Origin: JBCCTX01 sp964652565 | GTDB lineage: Bacteria; Bacteroidota; Bacteroidia; J057 | Assembly (NCBI GenBank): GCA_964652565.1 | Contig: CAZZEC010000149.1 | Span: forward strand, 1-14,468 | Direction: 5' to 3' | DNA: 14,468 bases | Shown: one piece after another, positions 13,924 to 14,468 of the stretch | Layout: each line of letters begins with the position of its first letter | Position numbering within the stretch: the stretch's first letter is position 1 | Program-made: the position numbers and the translations under genes | The notes under the pieces: model-generated | Databases searched by the model: none | Told to the model about the DNA's origin: nothing | The model's input: the letters and a program-made list of their open reading frames with translations, nothing else

Positions 13924-14468
13924 ATGAAGATCCTCTATAGCTTTATCGTACTTCTTTGCAGTCATTATTATCTGATCAGTCAACCATTTGTTGATGTAAT
14001 CAAGTTGGGATACAATATTCAGCCCAACTATTCTGTGGTAGACAGAAATGAAAAGGTTTCCCAAACCAATTCTTTCTTAAATCTCAACATTCCTCTTGTA
14101 CAAAAGAGTGGTGACGTTTTCATTATCAACGTTGAAGGGATTCAAGCAAAATATGCTGATGATTTTGATGTAATCACTCCAGAAAATGATTTTCATTCAG
14201 TTGCCTTAAGACTGGGGTTTCGCAAACAGTGGAATGATACCTGGAACACGTTGTTTATGCTACAGAATAAGTTGACAGGTGAATTTGATGATTTAGAGGG
14301 AGATAGTTACCAGATTGGAGGAATAGGGTTAGTAGAGCGAAAATATAATGATGATTTTTCACTACGCTATGGTGCATATGTCAACAATGAGTTTTTCGGG
14401 ATATTTATTGTACCTATTATTGGAATTGACTGGAAAATCAATGAAAAATGGTATGCATTTGGGAATTT
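13924..14468 (+). CDS. DUF6268-like outer-membrane beta-barrel protein, 3' end beyond window
   Basis: An ORF open to the right edge; 181 codons are visible. A signal peptide (MKILYSFIVLLCSHYYLISQ, cleaved near residue 20) is followed by amphipathic beta strands: NSFLNLNIPLVQKSGDVFII, HSVALRLGFRKQWN, WNTLFMLQNKL, SYQIGGIGLVERKY and FSLRYGAYVNNEFFG, then a WYAFGNF strand at the edge. The pattern and the PLVQKSGD-type segment recall Bacteroidota DUF6268 outer-membrane proteins of unknown function. It reads in the same direction as the GH16 gene, 98 bases downstream, with a perfect palindrome in its leader. The coding frame is uninterrupted; family naming is from memory. Confidence 0.78.
   Translation, partial: MKILYSFIVLLCSHYYLISQPFVDVIKLGYNIQPNYSVVDRNEKVSQTNSFLNLNIPLVQKSGDVFIINVEGIQAKYADDFDVITPENDFHSVALRLGFRKQWNDTWNTLFMLQNKLTGEFDDLEGDSYQIGGIGLVERKYNDDFSLRYGAYVNNEFFGIFIVPIIGIDWKINEKWYAFGN

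Noticed and set aside
13864..14064. Minus-strand 66-residue ORF
   Set aside because: It is antisense to the signal peptide and first strands of the outer-membrane protein starting at 13924, which has much better coding character.
1..14468. CRISPR array, insertion sequence, phage or integrase signature
   Set aside because: No regularly spaced short repeats, transposase motifs or terminal inverted repeats were seen; the only long repeat is within the FAS1 coding sequence.

Overview
The window looks like a chromosomal stretch of an AT-rich member of the Bacteroidota, most likely a gliding, polymer-degrading Cytophagales-type bacterium. The grounds are a GldN-family protein and the gliding ABC ATPase GldA, several lipoproteins with Bacteroidota-style lipoboxes, a FAS1-repeat secreted protein, a DUF6268-type outer-membrane barrel, and A/T-rich leaders that mostly lack Shine-Dalgarno sequences. 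This assignment is inference from gene content. No rRNA, tRNA, CRISPR array, transposase or phage gene is visible.

Layout. 1-559 (minus) is the start of a secreted fasciclin-repeat protein that runs off the left edge. A 708-base, very AT-rich non-coding stretch with two palindromes follows. 1268-3678 (plus) is a tight two-gene unit of exported lipoproteins: a beta-propeller of the oligogalacturonate-lyase-like type and a phosphotriesterase-family metal hydrolase. prmC (minus) converges on it and is divergent from a stand-alone gldN-like gene (plus), which ends in a strong terminator. Next comes a leader region with a possible 29-residue ORF and a second terminator-like hairpin, then a DUF4153 membrane protein (plus). 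A small winged-helix regulator (minus) converges on that gene and is divergent from gldA (plus). A minus-strand pair follows: a tandem universal stress protein and, overlapping it, a serine-beta-lactamase-fold protein that lacks most of its catalytic residues. The right part (plus) holds a 100-residue helical protein, ybjQ, a small outer-membrane barrel, a GH16 laminarinase-type lipoprotein, and the 5' end of a DUF6268-like outer-membrane protein that runs off the right edge.

How the genes fit together. Most products are exported or surface-bound, which suits a surface-moving scavenger: GH16 for beta-glucans, the propeller/phosphotriesterase pair for uronides, lactones or similar small molecules, and GldN/GldA for secretion and motility. 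I see no complete new multi-gene system. The most notable points are the apparently inactive beta-lactamase-fold protein coupled to a Usp, the hairpin-rich leader ahead of the DUF4153 gene, a 12-bp repeat shared by the regulator and gldA leaders, and gliding genes standing apart from their usual partners.
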